Shown: piece after piece, positions 43,839 through 53,698 of the stretch
How positions within the stretch are numbered: the stretch's first letter is position 1
Layout of the letters: every line of letters starts with the position of its first letter
Source of the DNA: Kozakia baliensis
GTDB lineage: Bacteria > Pseudomonadota > Alphaproteobacteria > Acetobacterales > Acetobacteraceae
NCBI RefSeq assembly: GCF_001787335.1
Contig: NZ_CP014674.1
Location: 1,754,501-1,818,500 of the forward strand
Length of the DNA: 64,000 bases
Reading direction: 5' to 3'
Translations under genes and position numbers: made by a program
Notes under the pieces: generated by a model
Told to the model about the DNA's origin: nothing
Databases searched by the model: none
The model's input: only the letters and a program-made list of their open reading frames with translations

Positions 43839-44793
43839 GGAAATCCGCTTCCGTCATGCCGCGTAACGTTCGCAGGCGGGAAAGATAAACGAGCGGATCT
43901 TTACGCGTCACGAGCGCATCGGGAGAGGTGTGCCCCCAATCATAAAGCCGCGTCAGCAGAAAACGCAATGCAGCGCCTTGCGACAGAACGCTCAGCGCTT
44001 GCCGCTCGGCCGCCGATAATTCTCGGCCGGCTTCGTATCCACGCAACAAGGCTTTTAGCAATATCGGCTCAAGCCGCTGCTCATCCGGAAAGCACCAGGC
44101 ATTGATACAAATCGCCAGATCATAAGCGAACAAATCCGTGCAGGCGAAATAGAAATCGATAATGCCGGAGACGCGCTCGCCTTGAAAAAAAACATTATCC
44201 GGGAAAAGGTCCGCGTGGATTTGTCCATATGGCAACTTCTCACGATCCGGCCATTTTGCAACGACATCATCGATCGCCTGCGAAACTTCATGCGTCAGCC
44301 CAGGCCGCAATTTATCGCCAGTTTCGCCGCACGCGACAAGCAGAGGTTTCCACGCTTCAGGCCCAAGCGCATTGGGACGATGAGCAGGATAATCGCGTCC
44401 CAACTCATGGAAATCGGCCAAGGCCTTACCCAATGCCCGGCAAATCTCAGGCGTAATCGTATCGACAGGGCGGCCTAACAGAAATGTCGTGATGGCTGCA
44501 GGGCGCTCCATCAAGGAGCGAAGCGATTCTCCATCACGCCCAGCCACCGGCGTCGGGCAAGGCAACGCGCAGGAAGCGAGGTGCCGCATCAAACCCAAAA
44601 ACCATGGTAGTTCTTCCGCTTTCACCCGCTTCTCGTAGAGCGTTAAAATATAACGCCCATCGTGGGTGGCCAGCAGGTAATTGCTATTTTCGACCCCTTC
44701 GGCGATTCCCTCGCAGGATATCGCTTCTCCAAGGTCGTATTGGGTCATGAAGGCCTTTAGCGCCTCCGGAGAGATCGTCGTGTAAACCGCCAT
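43831..44793 (-). CDS. thrB: Homoserine kinase, APH-type fold
   Basis: Phosphorylates homoserine in the threonine pathway. At 320 aa it belongs to the form found in alphaproteobacteria, which has the choline/aminoglycoside kinase fold and not the GHMP fold. Features are [15 protein letters not shown] near 26, [17 protein letters not shown] near 187 (catalytic loop) and [18 protein letters not shown] near 211. It sits between ispH (44-base gap) and rnhA (overlap). Confidence 0.93.
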   Translation of the reverse strand: MAVYTTISPEALKAFMTQYDLGEAISCEGIAEGVENSNYLLATHDGRYILTLYEKRVKAEELPWFLGLMRHLASCALPCPTPVAGRDGESLRSLMERPAAITTFLLGRPVDTITPEICRALGKALADFHELGRDYPAHRPNALGPEAWKPLLVACGETGDKLRPGLTHEVSQAIDDVVAKWPDREKLPYGQIHADLFPDNVFFQGERVSGIIDFYFACTDLFAYDLAICINAWCFPDEQRLEPILLKALLRGYEAGRELSAAERQALSVLSQGAALRFLLTRLYDWGHTSPDALVTRKDPLVYLSRLRTLRGMTEADFHV

Positions 44794-44837
44794 CGTCTTA
44801 GAGGGCGCCCAGGAACATCATGACGTTTGTGCTGCCT

Positions 44838-45854
44838 TTAGATCGGGTCGCCCAACGGGCTAGGAAGGCGAAACGCCACGTTCTCTTTCTTGACGATCCG
44901 CTCTTCGATATTGAGCGTGTAACGTTCGGACATGGCTTCAACGATTTCCTGCACCAACGCTTCCGGCGCAGAAGCGCCCGCCGTGATGCCGACAGTATTC
45001 ACATTCTCCAAAACGCTCCAATCGAGAGCGGCAAGCTTCGGCACCAACAATGCCCGCTTGGCTCCGGAGCGCTCCGCGACTTCGCGCAGACGCTGCGAAT
45101 TCGAGGAATTGGGCGAACCGATGACGATCACCAGATCGCTTTCCGGCGCAATCGCCTTCACCGCTTCCTGGCGATTTGTCGTCGCATAGCAGATGTCTTC
45201 GCGTTTCGGCCCTTCGATATCCGGGAAACGCTCGCGCAGGATTTCGACGATTTCGGACGTATCATCGACCGAAAGCGTCGTCTGCGTGATGAACGCCAAA
45301 CGAGAAGGATCGGCGGGCTCGACGCGGCGGGCTTCCTCGGCGTCGTTCACCAATGTTACCGCGCCCACTGGGAGCTGGCCCATCGTGCCGACGACTTCAG
45401 GGTGGCCCGCATGGCCGATCATCAGGATATGGCGGCTGTCCGGACCGCCACCGGCGAAATGACGCTCCGCCTCGCGATGGACCTTGGAAACCAGCGGGCA
45501 AGTCGCATCGAGATAGAGCAAATTGCGACGCTGCGCCTCGGCCGGAACCGATTTCGGCACGCCATGCGCGGAGAAAACGACATGTCCATCTTCGGGAACT
45601 TCATCCAGTTCTTCGACGAAGATCGCGCCTTGCTCTTCGAGGTTTTCCACCACCGTGCGGTTATGGACGATCTCGTGGCGCACATAGACCGGCGCGCCAT
45701 ATCGCCGCAAAGCTTCTTCCACGACGCGGATCGCGCGATCCACCCCGGCGCAGAAGCCACGCGGCCCGGCCAGGAGAACGCGCAGCGTCTTGGATTTATC
45801 ATTTCCCTCAGCCGCAGGCGCGGACGAGCGCGAAGTAGTCAGCGTGTCGGACAT
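44838..45854 (-). CDS. ispH: 4-hydroxy-3-methylbut-2-enyl diphosphate reductase
   Basis: Iron-sulphur enzyme for the last step of the MEP pathway, making IPP and DMAPP. With the ATG at 45852-45854 the product is 338 aa. Conserved cysteines occur in [13 protein letters not shown] near 30, [13 protein letters not shown] near 116 and near the middle, and [11 protein letters not shown] near 237. GGGGAAC lies about nine bases before this ATG; a TTG five codons upstream is less likely. The gene heads the ispH-thrB-rnhA operon. Confidence 0.95.
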   Translation of the reverse strand: MSDTLTTSRSSAPAAEGNDKSKTLRVLLAGPRGFCAGVDRAIRVVEEALRRYGAPVYVRHEIVHNRTVVENLEEQGAIFVEELDEVPEDGHVVFSAHGVPKSVPAEAQRRNLLYLDATCPLVSKVHREAERHFAGGGPDSRHILMIGHAGHPEVVGTMGQLPVGAVTLVNDAEEARRVEPADPSRLAFITQTTLSVDDTSEIVEILRERFPDIEGPKREDICYATTNRQEAVKAIAPESDLVIVIGSPNSSNSQRLREVAERSGAKRALLVPKLAALDWSVLENVNTVGITAGASAPEALVQEIVEAMSERYTLNIEERIVKKENVAFRLPSPLGDPI

Positions 45855-46083
45855 GATGGTGTTCCCCAATCAGACGGCAGGCAGTATATGCGGACGAACC
45901 GCAACCGGCGGACGCACGCGATCTCGAAAGTTCAGGCCTTCTTAAGCCTGCTTAGGGGGAGCTACGCAACCCACCGCCGGTATGCAAGCCCAGTATCGAA
46001 CGGATCGGGTCGTATCGCAACGTAGATCATCACGCACCGGCTATCTGCGAGCGCCGGTTTTGAGGAGCCAGAAGCTTAAAATC

Positions 46084-46656
46084 ATGACCAGACTCCAAAA
46101 GACAGCCCGCGCCTTTGCGCTCTTAACCCTGTCCGGCAGCGCTCTTTCACTCTCCGCTTGCGGCCAGGAAGAGGAAAGCGCCTTCGCCCCCACCTGCCCT
46201 CATGTGGAAATCCTCGGAGAAGCCGCCGATTCGTATCAATATGACGGGCGCGGCCTCGATGCCGGAAGCCTCGTCAGCCACGCCAGCATGACCGGCCTTA
46301 CCGGGAATTGCGAAGCTGGTCCTAAGAAAAGCGTCCGGACCCGCATCAGCATCGCCATGGATGTCGAACGCGGACCTGCCGCCAAGGAACAAACCATCAC
46401 GCTGCCCTATTTCATAGCCGTGCTGCATGATGGCAACATCATCGATAAGAAAATGTTCGATGTGCCGGTTACCTTCGAAGGTAACGCTTCAAGCGCCGTT
46501 CTGCGGACGCCGGTTCGCATCATCGATGTCCCAGCTTCTCCGGATCTACAACAAACGAATTACGCTTTGGAAGTCGGTTTCCAGCTAACCCACGCGCAAC
46601 TGGATTATAACCGCGCGCATCTCAGACCAGCAAATTTCCATGAAAAGACCAACTAA
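46084..46656 (+). CDS. Putative lipoprotein, uncharacterised
   Basis: Not recognised as a named family. I chose the ATG at 46084 because the protein then has a lipoprotein signal (TLSGSALSLSAC; lipid Cys near residue 25). An in-frame TTG or ATG upstream would bury the signal. After the Cys come about 165 residues with CPHVEILGEAADSYQY, TGNCEAGPKK and a C-terminal beta-rich half; two further Cys may pair. GAGGAG lies 16 bases before the ATG. The divergent ispH gene lies 229 bases away; that gap holds no recognised element. Confidence 0.68.
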   Translation: MTRLQKTARAFALLTLSGSALSLSACGQEEESAFAPTCPHVEILGEAADSYQYDGRGLDAGSLVSHASMTGLTGNCEAGPKKSVRTRISIAMDVERGPAAKEQTITLPYFIAVLHDGNIIDKKMFDVPVTFEGNASSAVLRTPVRIIDVPASPDLQQTNYALEVGFQLTHAQLDYNRAHLRPANFHEKTN

Positions 46657-46747
46657 ATACCAATCATTGTAGTGGTTTAATATTTTAACTTTCCAAAACC
46701 TTGCATTGTGATATTCTTACAAAACATTTCGTTTTTGGACCGTCACA

Positions 46748-48400
46748 ATGCGCTTCGTTTCCGCCTCATCGTTCGTTGCGCTGTTCAGCCTGGCCGCGCA
46801 CCAAGCTTCCGCACAAACCACACTACTGCCCGCCTCATCGCTAGCGCCGCATTCGGAATCGCTGACCGTCGAGGCGAAGCGCCCTACCGTACAGAACTAT
46901 CCACACGCCGGGCCGGTCGGCCAGCCACGGCGCGTCAGTGCCAAACAAAGCCAAGCGCCTCATGGCCGCCAATATGACTGGGGCGCTTTTACGGGTGGAA
47001 ACGGTGAATCCGCGGGTTTCGGGCCGGTTGGGCGATATGGCGTGGCGCCTTGGGCGGAAGATTGGTCGTTCCTGCGCAACCGTGCCTTACGAGACGACCC
47101 TTTCGATCCCCTCAAATTCATCGCATTGAACGATTCGAAAAGCATCTGGCTTAGCTTTTCCGGCGAGACCCGCCTTCGGAACTGGTATGAGGAGAGTCCA
47201 CTCCTCGGGACGAGGGGTTCGCCTGGCTCCGGGCGTTTCGGCGTACGCAATCTCTATGGAGCGGATCTGCATCTCGGCCGCCATGTGCGTTTGTTCGGGC
47301 AATTGATCAACGCGGATTCCGGCGGCTGGGCCGGATACGGCTATAACGGCACTTACCGTAAGCGCCTCGATCTGCAACAGGCTTTCATCGAGTTGAGCGG
47401 CATGTTCGCTGGTGCCAAAAGCGGCCTGATCTTCGGCCGCCAGCAATTTCTCGATGCTCCTTCCTATATTCTCTATAATCGCGAAACACCTAACGTTCCG
47501 CTCTCATGGAACGGCGTTCGCGGCTACGCTATCTGGCCGCACATCCGGGTAGATGCCTATGATTTCGTCGGCACGAACATCAATCAAAACAAGATGTTTC
47601 ATGACAACGAGGATTGGGGTACGCGCCTGCATGGTTTGGATGTTACGATCGCACCGCCGAATATCCGCATCGGTAAGGAAAAAATTTCTTCCTACCTCGA
47701 CCTTTTCCTCATCGCCTTTCGTGTTAACGGCTCCAGCGCGTCCATCCTCAGTAACGACAAAACGCTGCAAGGCACGTCCGCACGCCAGAATTACGGCTTC
47801 CGTTGGTATGGCAACGCACCCTCTTTCGAATTCTCCGTCGGCGGTCTTTACCAGGGCGGCACTTTCGAACGCTCCGGCACTCAAATCCAGCGTAGCGTCC
47901 ATGCTTATGCCTTCAACGCCATCGCCGGATATCGCCATACACCGTCTCCCTGGCATCCATTTCTCGGTGGGCAGATCGATTATTATTCCGGCGGCGATAC
48001 GCGCAGCAAAAACGGCGCGATCGGCACGTATATCGCGCCCTTCAATCCGCAGACGAACTATCTCGATACCACGACCTATATCGCGCCGAGCAACCTTATT
48101 AGTTTGTCACCCGTTTTGCGCGTCACGCCGCTGAGCTTCCTGAGCTTACAGTTCAAAAGCCCATTTTTCTGGCGCGCGAATACCAACGACGCCATTTACA
48201 GTTCTTCTTCCGCCTATAGTTTCCGCAATCTTCATGGCGGTTTTGTCGGCGTCGTGCCGCAAGCTTCCCTCACCTTGCAGATCAACCGTCACCTGACTTG
48301 GACGCAATACGGTGCGCGCTTCATCTCCTCCAACGGCCTTCACGCCGCAGGCGGAAAAAGCGGCAGCTATTATCAGTCCAACTTCGTCTTTCGTTTCTGA
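46748..48400 (+). CDS. Alginate-export-like outer membrane protein
   Basis: A 550-aa outer membrane beta-barrel protein. It has a signal peptide (about 1-22, ending HQASA) and a Pro-rich linker. The alginate-export (AlgE-like) domain follows from about residue 115 (SFSGETRLRNWYEE, GADLHLGRHVRLFGQL, FGRQQFLDAPSYIL). The last residue is Phe after alternating hydrophobics (YYQSNFVFRF), as needed for barrel insertion. No alginate genes are nearby, so the substrate is unknown; in this group such proteins often act as porins for sugars or sugar acids. The OPT gene starts 49 bases after the stop. Confidence 0.8.
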   Translation: MRFVSASSFVALFSLAAHQASAQTTLLPASSLAPHSESLTVEAKRPTVQNYPHAGPVGQPRRVSAKQSQAPHGRQYDWGAFTGGNGESAGFGPVGRYGVAPWAEDWSFLRNRALRDDPFDPLKFIALNDSKSIWLSFSGETRLRNWYEESPLLGTRGSPGSGRFGVRNLYGADLHLGRHVRLFGQLINADSGGWAGYGYNGTYRKRLDLQQAFIELSGMFAGAKSGLIFGRQQFLDAPSYILYNRETPNVPLSWNGVRGYAIWPHIRVDAYDFVGTNINQNKMFHDNEDWGTRLHGLDVTIAPPNIRIGKEKISSYLDLFLIAFRVNGSSASILSNDKTLQGTSARQNYGFRWYGNAPSFEFSVGGLYQGGTFERSGTQIQRSVHAYAFNAIAGYRHTPSPWHPFLGGQIDYYSGGDTRSKNGAIGTYIAPFNPQTNYLDTTTYIAPSNLISLSPVLRVTPLSFLSLQFKSPFFWRANTNDAIYSSSSAYSFRNLHGGFVGVVPQASLTLQINRHLTWTQYGARFISSNGLHAAGGKSGSYYQSNFVFRF

Positions 48401-48449
48401 TCCCACCATCGTATTGCCAGGAGAACATTTCTCTCTCGAAGGTTTCTTC

Positions 48450-50396
48450 ATGAGTCCCTCCCCTGACGCCGGTCGCGAACTTTCCTGGCGCGGTATAATT
48501 CTCGGCGCGCTGATCACCCTCGTCTTCACCGCGTCGAACGTTTATCTCGGGTTGAAAATCGGCCTCACCTTCGCATCTTCCATACCCGCCACCGTCATTT
48601 CCATGGTCGTGCTGCGCGCTTTGGGCCGCAGCACCATCTTGGAAAACAATATGGTTCAAACCCAAGCTTCCGCCGCAGGAACATTGAGCTGCGTGTTCGC
48701 CGCAGTGCCTGCCCTCGTTCTTGTCGGCTATTGGCAAAGCTTCCCATTCTGGCAAACCATGCTGATCTCCGCCGCAGGCGGCATGACCGGCGTGCTCTTC
48801 ACCATTCCGCTACGCCGCGCGCTGGTGACGCAAAGCGCCTTGCCCTACCCGGAAGGCGTCGCCTGCGCCGAAATTCTCCGCGCCTCATCCCCAGAAGGAG
48901 ATGCACGCTCAGTGCGTGCGCTGGCGACAGGCGGTATTCTTGCCGCTCTCATGACGTTTTGCTCAAGCGGGTTACGCCTCTTTTCCGATGGTTTCGGCGC
49001 AAGTTTCTCTCTCGGTTCCGCCGTCTTTCGCTTTCAAAGCGGTTATTCACTCGCTTTGCTGGGAACCGGTTATCTGGTCGGCATCGGCGGTGGCATCGCC
49101 ATGCTGTTAGGCGTCGTGGTCGGCTGGGGTGCCGCCGTTCCATGGCTTACCGCCATCACGCCCAATTCCGCTCACCTTGCACCCACTGCTTTCGCCACAA
49201 GCCTCTGGCTTCACAAAGTGCGTTTTCTCGGCGCAGGCACGATTGCGGTTGCCGCCATCTGGACGCTCTTCACTTTGCTCGGCCCCGTCGCGCGCGGCTT
49301 GAAAGAAGCGCTTTCCGTCACACATCGAGCTTCCGGCTCGCCATTGGACCAGGATCTTCCGCCACGTGTCATTCTTGGCCTGGGCGTTCTTTTGGCGGCG
49401 ATCCTGACCGTTCTCTTCGTTCTGTTCCTATGGCCGGTCGTTCCACATGATTCAGGCCTGATCGTCGCCGTTGCATTGGGCATCGCCGCTTGCTCCTTGC
49501 TCGGCTTTCTCGTCGCCAGCGCTTGCGGCTACATGGCGGGCATTATCGGTTCTTCGTCATCGCCGATTTCAGGCATTTCCATCATCGCCATCATCCTGAT
49601 CTGCACCGCTATGCTCGGGCTTGAGAGCTTTCACTTACTCCCGGAAGCGTTTTCCGCAGATCAACAACGCATCGCAATCGCCTTCTCTTTGTTCGTTCTC
49701 ACGGCATTGACAGCCTCCGCCGCTATCTCCAACGACAATTTGCAAGATCTGAAAACCGGCCAACTGGTCGGCGCTTCGCCCTGGAAACAGGAAGTCGCGC
49801 TTCTGATCGGCTGCCTCGTGGGCGCCGTGGTTATCCCGCCTATCCTCAATATTCTCTATCAAGCGTACGGCTTCGTCGGTGCACTTCCGCATCCAGGCAT
49901 GGACCCAGCCCGTGCTTTGGCTGCCCCCCAACCCGCATTGATGGCGGCGATTTCACAGGGAATTTTGCTACATCAACTCGATTGGGAAATGATTCTGATC
50001 GGGGCAGGTCTTGGCATCATCCTGATCGTAGCGGACCGACTGCTGCGCTTCCAGCAACTCGCTCTTCCGCCGCTTGCCGTTGGCATGGGCATCTATTTGC
50101 CAGCGGATGTTTCGGTAACGATTGCGATCGGTTCGGTCGTCGGTTGGATACTAACGCGCCGCTATCCCGCCTCTGCGCCGAAGGAGGACAGCACGGGCAC
50201 CATGATCGCCTCCGGCTTCATTGTGGGTGAAAGCCTTATGGGGGTGGCACTCGCCGCCATCAGCGGTTTTTCCGGCCATACCGATATGCTGGCTATTTCG
50301 ATGCTGCCGGAGAGCGTGACGACGCTGCTAGGCGCGCTTGCCTTTCTTGGCATTATTGGCTGGTTCATCCGCCGGGTAGGCCAAAATCCGACTTAA
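48450..50396 (+). CDS. OPT family oligopeptide/metal-peptide transporter
   Basis: A membrane transporter of 648 aa with about fifteen spans. Family landmarks include NVYLGLKIGLTFASSIPA near residue 25, NNMVQTQASAAGTL near 66, LPYPEGVACAEILRA near 130 and NDNLQDLKTGQLVG near 429. OPT proteins import small peptides or metal chelates. I chose the ATG at 48450; an in-frame start near 48312 lies inside the upstream porin gene. The end overlaps the convergent membrane-protein gene by four bases. The nearby porin may supply the outer membrane step, which is an inference. Confidence 0.87.
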   Translation: MSPSPDAGRELSWRGIILGALITLVFTASNVYLGLKIGLTFASSIPATVISMVVLRALGRSTILENNMVQTQASAAGTLSCVFAAVPALVLVGYWQSFPFWQTMLISAAGGMTGVLFTIPLRRALVTQSALPYPEGVACAEILRASSPEGDARSVRALATGGILAALMTFCSSGLRLFSDGFGASFSLGSAVFRFQSGYSLALLGTGYLVGIGGGIAMLLGVVVGWGAAVPWLTAITPNSAHLAPTAFATSLWLHKVRFLGAGTIAVAAIWTLFTLLGPVARGLKEALSVTHRASGSPLDQDLPPRVILGLGVLLAAILTVLFVLFLWPVVPHDSGLIVAVALGIAACSLLGFLVASACGYMAGIIGSSSSPISGISIIAIILICTAMLGLESFHLLPEAFSADQQRIAIAFSLFVLTALTASAAISNDNLQDLKTGQLVGASPWKQEVALLIGCLVGAVVIPPILNILYQAYGFVGALPHPGMDPARALAAPQPALMAAISQGILLHQLDWEMILIGAGLGIILIVADRLLRFQQLALPPLAVGMGIYLPADVSVTIAIGSVVGWILTRRYPASAPKEDSTGTMIASGFIVGESLMGVALAAISGFSGHTDMLAISMLPESVTTLLGALAFLGIIGWFIRRVGQNPT

Positions 50397-50854
50397 TCCG
50401 AAGTGGAGCGCCGCAACGCGCCAACGCTACAAAAAATCAAACCTGGCAGCATGAATAGGCCGATTACCCAGCCTCCAAGCAGGCTGGCGGCTATGGAGGA
50501 AAGGCCCGAAGCTCCAAAACCCCAACGCGCTTTTTCTCGATTGAAAGCGGCGAACAACAAACCGCCGATCGCGGCCGCCACAAGCGGGAAAATCGCCCAA
50601 AAAGCATGATCGCCCGCAACGAACCCGGTCGTTACGCTGCCCAAAGCCTTATTCTGCTCGTGCCAACCCGCCATGCCGAAAAGCATGGCGAAGGGCAGAC
50701 CAAGGCCAACAAATACATCGTGTAGAAGAAATAGCAGGCTGCGCAAAAGAACCTGCACAGCCACCAGTAATGCCGCGATAGCATATCCGGCGAAAGCGAA
50801 ACTCCACGCCATTCGCCGTTGTAGAGAAAGTGCTGAAGTCAGTCTTTCCACCAT
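50393..50854 (-). CDS. Uncharacterised membrane protein, about four spans
   Basis: Not recognised. The 153-aa product is mostly hydrophobic: spans at about 17-37, 45-63, 82-102 and 119-143, with short charged loops (HEQNKAL, NREKARWG). The start is uncertain: the ATG at 50854 overlaps the upstream coiled-coil gene by 16 bases, and an internal ATG lies 14 codons later; neither has a clear ribosome site. The overlap with the coiled-coil gene suggests coupled translation and perhaps a shared function. Confidence 0.65.
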   Translation of the reverse strand: MVERLTSALSLQRRMAWSFAFAGYAIAALLVAVQVLLRSLLFLLHDVFVGLGLPFAMLFGMAGWHEQNKALGSVTTGFVAGDHAFWAIFPLVAAAIGGLLFAAFNREKARWGFGASGLSSIAASLLGGWVIGLFMLPGLIFCSVGALRRSTSD

Positions 50855-51489
50855 TGCACGGGCTGAGGTTCGTCTTCCGCTTCCACTGTAGTTTCTACCG
50901 CGACACGCTTCTTACGCGGTTTACGGACCTGAATTTTTACTTGTTCGATCGGATCTTCCTGCGTTTGCACGGCTCGCGCCTGCAATTGTTCCGCTTGCAT
51001 CTGCAATCGAACATTCAAATCGAGGATAATGCTATCTTTTTCCTTCACGGCACCCTCAAGTTCCTGCGCGTGAAGTTTCGCATGCACGAGATGCGTTTCT
51101 ATCGAGCGAATTTGCGCCTGAGCCTCCTGAACATCGCGCGCGCCATCTTCGGCACGACGTTGCTCGATCTTCAGTAATTGACGCAAACGCGTGATTTCCT
51201 GCTGATCTTCCGTATTGACGGAAGCAGCCGTACGCATGGCGTGACGTGACGGTTGATGATGCTCAACAACAACCTGCCCATCCTGCACGAAACGACGACG
51301 ACGATTTTCCGGCGCCGAACGATGGGGCATTCCCGATCCTGCCCCGCTGCTGCGACGTCCCTGCTGCTGTCCAGCGCCGAGGCGCTCGAGCGCTTTTCGC
51401 AGAGAGTCTTCGCTTACTTCTTTCTCAGAATGAATATTTCGCCCTTCAACGTCGAAATCAGTATCCACTTTGCAACCCCAAATAACCAT
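50839..51489 (-). CDS. Uncharacterised coiled-coil protein
   Basis: Not recognised. The 216-aa product has a charged, Gly- and Arg-rich N-terminal half, a predicted coiled coil at about 92-170 (EITRLRQLLKIEQRRAED, then HLVHAKLHAQELEGAVKEK) and a basic-then-acidic tail (RKPRKKRVAVETTVEAEDEP) ending in QWWKD. There is no signal peptide, so it is probably cytoplasmic. The ATG at 51489 is weakly supported; a GTG nine codons later follows GGGGTTGC. Its end overlaps the following membrane-protein gene. Confidence 0.68.
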   Translation of the reverse strand: MVIWGCKVDTDFDVEGRNIHSEKEVSEDSLRKALERLGAGQQQGRRSSGAGSGMPHRSAPENRRRRFVQDGQVVVEHHQPSRHAMRTAASVNTEDQQEITRLRQLLKIEQRRAEDGARDVQEAQAQIRSIETHLVHAKLHAQELEGAVKEKDSIILDLNVRLQMQAEQLQARAVQTQEDPIEQVKIQVRKPRKKRVAVETTVEAEDEPQPVQWWKD

Positions 51490-51827
51490 CAACCTAAATA
51501 ATTCTGGTTCGAAATATCACCCGATTAACGACTTACAGATGGAGCATGCGCCGTTGTTGATCAAAGCAACAGAAAATCGAGTGAAACCGCCGCCCAACGG
51601 GTCAGCTCACCGCGCGCCATAGCGCAGTTAAACGGCTTTGTCACGTAGATCGAACGTTTAGGAAGCAAATACAAGAAGAATATATATGTTTTTTTATTTA
51701 TTAGGGAAATCTGTCCGAAAATCGACGCGCTACATTGTGAAGAGCCATCACTTGCCCCAAACGTCATTCGCGACGACAGTTTAGCTCCATCCGCACATCG
51801 TCCCCAATGTTCGTTGGAGAATTTTTT
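51490..51827. other. Intergenic region between divergent genes
   Basis: These 338 bases separate the coiled-coil gene from gluconokinase. A stretch at 51660-51715 is clearly AT-rich (ATATATATG and a TTTTTTTATTTATT run) and may hold promoters. I see no gene, RNA or repeat. Confidence 0.5.
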
Positions 51828-52472
51828 ATGATAGTTGCTCCCACCGCTCGTGCGCAAACGCCATCTTCAGCCGTTTCAGGCTCCATTAAGGAAGGCGATA
51901 TGCTCGCCACGAAGAAAACGCCGCTTGTCGCCGCCTCGACACGCTCACTCTCGGGAACGCGCCCTTTAGTGCTGATCGTCATGGGAGTTTCGGGCTGCGG
52001 TAAATCGACCCTGGCGGACGCAATCGCCCAGCGGTTGGGATGGAACCGCCTGGAGGGAGACGAGCTTCATCCAGCCAACAACATCGCCAAGATGAGCAAA
52101 GGCATTCCTTTGACGGATGAGGACCGCGAGCCTTGGCTCAAAGATATCGCCGCCCGAATTCGCAGTTGGCTCGATAAGGGCGAGTGTGGCGTCATCACCT
52201 GTTCGTCTTTGAAGAAAAGCTATCGCGAACTTTTAAGCCACCACATGCCCGCCGTTTGCTTTATTTACCTGAAGGGCACGAAAGAACAGATTTACCCGCG
52301 CCTCAGCAGCCGTACCGGCCATTTCATGCCGACCACTATGTTGGATAGCCAGTTCGCCACGCTCGAAGAGCCCGAGCAGGACGAAAATATGATGGAGTTA
52401 GACGTCATGGCATCGGTTCCCGAGTTGACGGATGCCGTTGTCAAGCAAATCAACGACCTACCGGCCGCTTAA
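51828..52472 (+). CDS. gntK: Gluconokinase
   Basis: Phosphorylates gluconate to 6-phosphogluconate, which enters the pentose phosphate route; this fits an organism that makes gluconate from glucose. The 214-aa product has the Walker A loop VMGVSGCGKSTLAD near residue 53, GDELHPANNIAKMSKGIPLTD near 79 with only the first part shown as key, and CSSLKKSYRELLS near 126. I chose the ATG at 51828, nine bases after GGAG; an ATG at 51900 would give the usual shorter form and follows GGAAGG. The end of the gene faces pduO. Confidence 0.9.
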   Translation: MIVAPTARAQTPSSAVSGSIKEGDMLATKKTPLVAASTRSLSGTRPLVLIVMGVSGCGKSTLADAIAQRLGWNRLEGDELHPANNIAKMSKGIPLTDEDREPWLKDIAARIRSWLDKGECGVITCSSLKKSYRELLSHHMPAVCFIYLKGTKEQIYPRLSSRTGHFMPTTMLDSQFATLEEPEQDENMMELDVMASVPELTDAVVKQINDLPAA

Positions 52473-52484
52473 AAGCAGCTTAAT

Positions 52485-52511
52485 GCGTGGTCCGCTCGCT
52501 AAAGACCACGC
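52485..52511. terminator. Putative terminator between gntK and the cobalamin gene
   Basis: A perfect 8-bp stem, GCGTGGTC (52485-52492) with GACCACGC (52504-52511), surrounds an 11-base loop. TTTGG follows on the plus strand. It includes the stop of the convergent adenosyltransferase gene. The T-run is short. Confidence 0.4.
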
Positions 52512-53041
52512 TTTGGATTCCACAGAATATCCGAACGACCATCGTCGTTTTCATAGCGCGCCAGAACGAACAGATAATCGGAAAGACGATTGAGGAAGCG
52601 AGCCGCGTTTTCCAGTTGCGCATCATGCAGGGCTACTACACGCCGTTCCGCACGACGCGCCACTGTCCGGGCAAGATGGGCCCAACAAGCCCCATTCGTT
52701 CCGCCAGGCAGGACAAAGCTGGAAAGCGGTTCCTGACGGACACGCAGAACTTCAGATTCCTGCTCCAACCGCACGACCGCCTCCTCATTGAGCGAACGTG
52801 CTCGCTGCACATGAGGCTGGCAAAGGTCCGCTCCCAAATCGAAAAGCGCATTTTGCAATTCGGAAAGGTAAGCCACTTCCGGCGCGGCATGATGCAACAT
52901 GCCAAGGAACGCATTAAGTTCATCGACCGCGCCGATCGCTTCGATTCGGGGATCATCCTTGGCGACGCGTGATCCGTCGCCCAAGGATGTCTGCCCGCCA
53001 TCGCCGCCGCGTGTCGTCACGCGGTCAATGCGAATATTCAT
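52499..53041 (-). CDS. Cob(I)yrinic acid a,c-diamide adenosyltransferase, PduO type
   Basis: Transfers the adenosyl group of ATP to cob(I)alamin to make coenzyme B12. The 180-aa product has the PduO-type features TTRGGDGGQTSLGDGSRV near residue 8, the DPRIEAIGAVDELNAFLG region near 30 and the ATP-binding RRAERRVVAL and NRLSDYLFVLAR near 150. No cobalamin riboswitch is seen upstream. The DUF4142 gene ends six bases before it, so they may share a transcript. Confidence 0.92.
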   Translation of the reverse strand: MNIRIDRVTTRGGDGGQTSLGDGSRVAKDDPRIEAIGAVDELNAFLGMLHHAAPEVAYLSELQNALFDLGADLCQPHVQRARSLNEEAVVRLEQESEVLRVRQEPLSSFVLPGGTNGACWAHLARTVARRAERRVVALHDAQLENAARFLNRLSDYLFVLARYENDDGRSDILWNPKRGL

Positions 53042-53047
53042 CGTGAC

Positions 53048-53614
53048 TTAACGGCGATGATAGTGACGCGCTGCACGCTGCGGCAGCAGGCTGTAGGCTT
53101 GGACAATGTATTTCTGGTCGAGCGCCTGCGTTGCGCTTGCAACGGTTTTCAGGTCGCCGTCTTTTGTTGACGCCACTTCGTTCGAGGATTGGGTGTCTAT
53201 CGTCTTATGGCTCTTTTCTACTTCGGCCAAATAGGCACGGTCGAACCGCGCGCCATGAAGCTTGCCGATATCTTCAAGCTTTTCTTTGTCTTCCTTCATC
53301 GGCGTCTCGGTCAAAGTCATATCGTGCTTCGCCACGATCGCGCTCAGCTTCGTCCGGTTATCCGTATGATCTTTTACGAGATTGGCCGCGAGTTCTTTTA
53401 CCTTTGCGGAAGCCGAATGATCCGCGGCCAGCTTACCCAACTCGATCTGCATCACATCGTTTTCATTGACGAATTGAATGAAAGCCGCATCGGCCGTCTG
53501 AAACGGCGGTGCTTTCGCTGGCAGTTCCGGCGCATGCGGATATTTCGGCACGCCACATGCCGTCAGAGCCAAAAGAGGTAGAGTTGTCGAAAGCACACGA
53601 TAATAACGCTTCAT
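53048..53614 (-). CDS. DUF4142 lipoprotein, ferritin-like helical protein
   Basis: With the ATG at 53614 the product is 188 aa and has a lipoprotein signal (LPLLALTAC, lipid Cys near residue 20). The rest is a helical DUF4142 domain: DAAFIQFVNENDVMQIELGKLA near 42 in part, VKELAANLVKDHTDN near 72 and GARFDRAYLAEVEKSHKT near 122. Such proteins are periplasmic and often stress-related, but their function is not settled. It precedes the adenosyltransferase gene closely. Confidence 0.82.
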   Translation of the reverse strand: MKRYYRVLSTTLPLLALTACGVPKYPHAPELPAKAPPFQTADAAFIQFVNENDVMQIELGKLAADHSASAKVKELAANLVKDHTDNRTKLSAIVAKHDMTLTETPMKEDKEKLEDIGKLHGARFDRAYLAEVEKSHKTIDTQSSNEVASTKDGDLKTVASATQALDQKYIVQAYSLLPQRAARHYHRR

Positions 53615-53698
53615 GACTCTTAGGCATTCCTTCATTCGTTATCGTTCTGAACATAATGTAGAGCGGGAAAAAGCCCTTTGTTCAAAAACGACCGGATC

